DNA of 5,384 nt from Chloroflexota bacterium. Lineage in GTDB: Bacteria; Chloroflexota; Dormibacteria; Dormibacterales; Dormibacteraceae. The stretch lies in NCBI GenBank assembly GCA_005880525.1, contig VBFW01000223.1:1-5384 (forward strand). Reading direction: 5' to 3'. The notes beneath the pieces are model-generated. The model searched no databases, had not been told where the DNA came from, and was given only the letters and a program-made list of their open reading frames with translations. Below, piece by piece: positions 5,004-5,384 of the stretch; position 1 is the stretch's first letter, and each line of letters opens with the position of its first letter. Both the position numbers and the translations under genes were made by a program.

Positions 5004-5384
5004 GCGGCGCCCAGCCACCGATCACGCAGACCCACGAGCACGGCAACCGAGATCGCCAGCAGCACGAGGCTCAGGACGAATGAGGCCTGCGGATCGCTTT
5101 CCAGCAGCAGGTAGACCGCGAGCGGCATCGTCTGGGTGACGCCGGGAAAGTTGCCTGCGAACGTGATCGTGGCCCCGAACTCGCCGAGGGCGCGCGCCCA
5201 GCACAGGACGGCCCCGGCCGCGAGCGACGGCGCGATGAGCGGAACTGTGACCCGCCAGAACACCGTCCAGCGGCCGGCGCCGAGGGTGCGCGCCGCGTCC
5301 TCGTAGCGCCGGTCCATCGACCGCAACCCGGCCTCGACCGTCAGGACGAGGAACGGCATCGCTACGAACGTCTCCGCCATCACG
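5000..5384 (-). CDS. modB: Molybdate ABC transporter permease (5' end outside window)
   Basis: The C-terminal 127 or so codons of the channel-forming permease of the molybdate importer are present; the reading frame is open at the window edge. The first visible codons, GTG ATG, are internal, since ModB is usually about 220-270 residues. The cytoplasmic EAA loop that docks ModC is EDAARTLGAGRWTVFWRVTVPL (28-49 of the visible part), followed by a membrane segment (about 50-66). The stretch GEFGATITFAGNFPG (67-81) and TQTMPLAVYLL (83-93) are characteristic of ModB, and a last membrane helix is at about 102-119. The protein ends DRWLGAA with TGA at 5002-5000, overlapping the modC start. ModA, the periplasmic or lipoprotein binding component, would be expected upstream, beyond the window. 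Confidence 0.93.
   Translation of the reverse strand, partial: VMAETFVAMPFLVLTVEAGLRSMDRRYEDAARTLGAGRWTVFWRVTVPLIAPSLAAGAVLCWARALGEFGATITFAGNFPGVTQTMPLAVYLLLESDPQASFVLSLVLLAISVAVLVGLRDRWLGAA

Noticed and set aside
4114..5046. Minus-strand open frame of 310 codons inside modC
   Set aside because: It is an out-of-frame reading of the modC gene, rich in Arg/Ala/Gly, with no motif. The modC frame holds every ABC ATPase motif.

Overview
The window is a high-GC bacterial chromosome segment. It is densely packed, carries a lipoprotein signal, and uses GTG as well as ATG starts. The gene set (ECF sigma factor with a membrane partner, long-form Gnd, ModB/ModC) is compatible with a high-GC Terrabacteria lineage such as Actinomycetota, Chloroflexota or Dormibacterota. 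The sequence alone does not settle the phylum. No tRNA, rRNA, CRISPR array, insertion sequence or origin was seen.

Layout. Positions 1-1419 (minus) encode nearly all of a decarboxylating 6-phosphogluconate dehydrogenase (Gnd); only the last few residues can be missing at the window edge. A 67-bp divergent intergenic region (1420-1486) separates it from a plus-strand cluster of three genes. These are an ECF sigma factor (1487-2089), an overlapping gene for a cysteine-free single-pass membrane protein with a long Pro/Ser/Glu-rich tail (2082-2624), and, after an 84-bp gap with a GC-rich hairpin, a small secreted acidic low-complexity protein (2709-3068). A perfect 28-bp palindrome with a T-rich flank (3094-3127) lies between this cluster and a convergent minus-strand operon. 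That operon reads modB (5384 to 5000, N-terminus outside the window), modC, then a secreted phosphoesterase lipoprotein (3954-3139). Both of its junctions can be read as identical 4-base GTGA stop/start overlaps.

How the genes may work together. ModB and ModC are the membrane and ATPase parts of a molybdate (or tungstate) importer; the binding protein ModA would be expected upstream of modB, outside the window. The phosphoesterase is translationally coupled to modC but has no obvious place in molybdate uptake. The sigma factor and the overlapping membrane protein look like a sigma/anti-sigma pair, but the partner lacks the usual Cys/His zinc-binding motif. The third gene encodes an exported acidic protein whose composition resembles the partner's tail. 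This sigma, membrane-tail and secreted-acidic trio is the least familiar part of the window and the best candidate for an undescribed envelope signalling module. That role is inference from layout and composition only.
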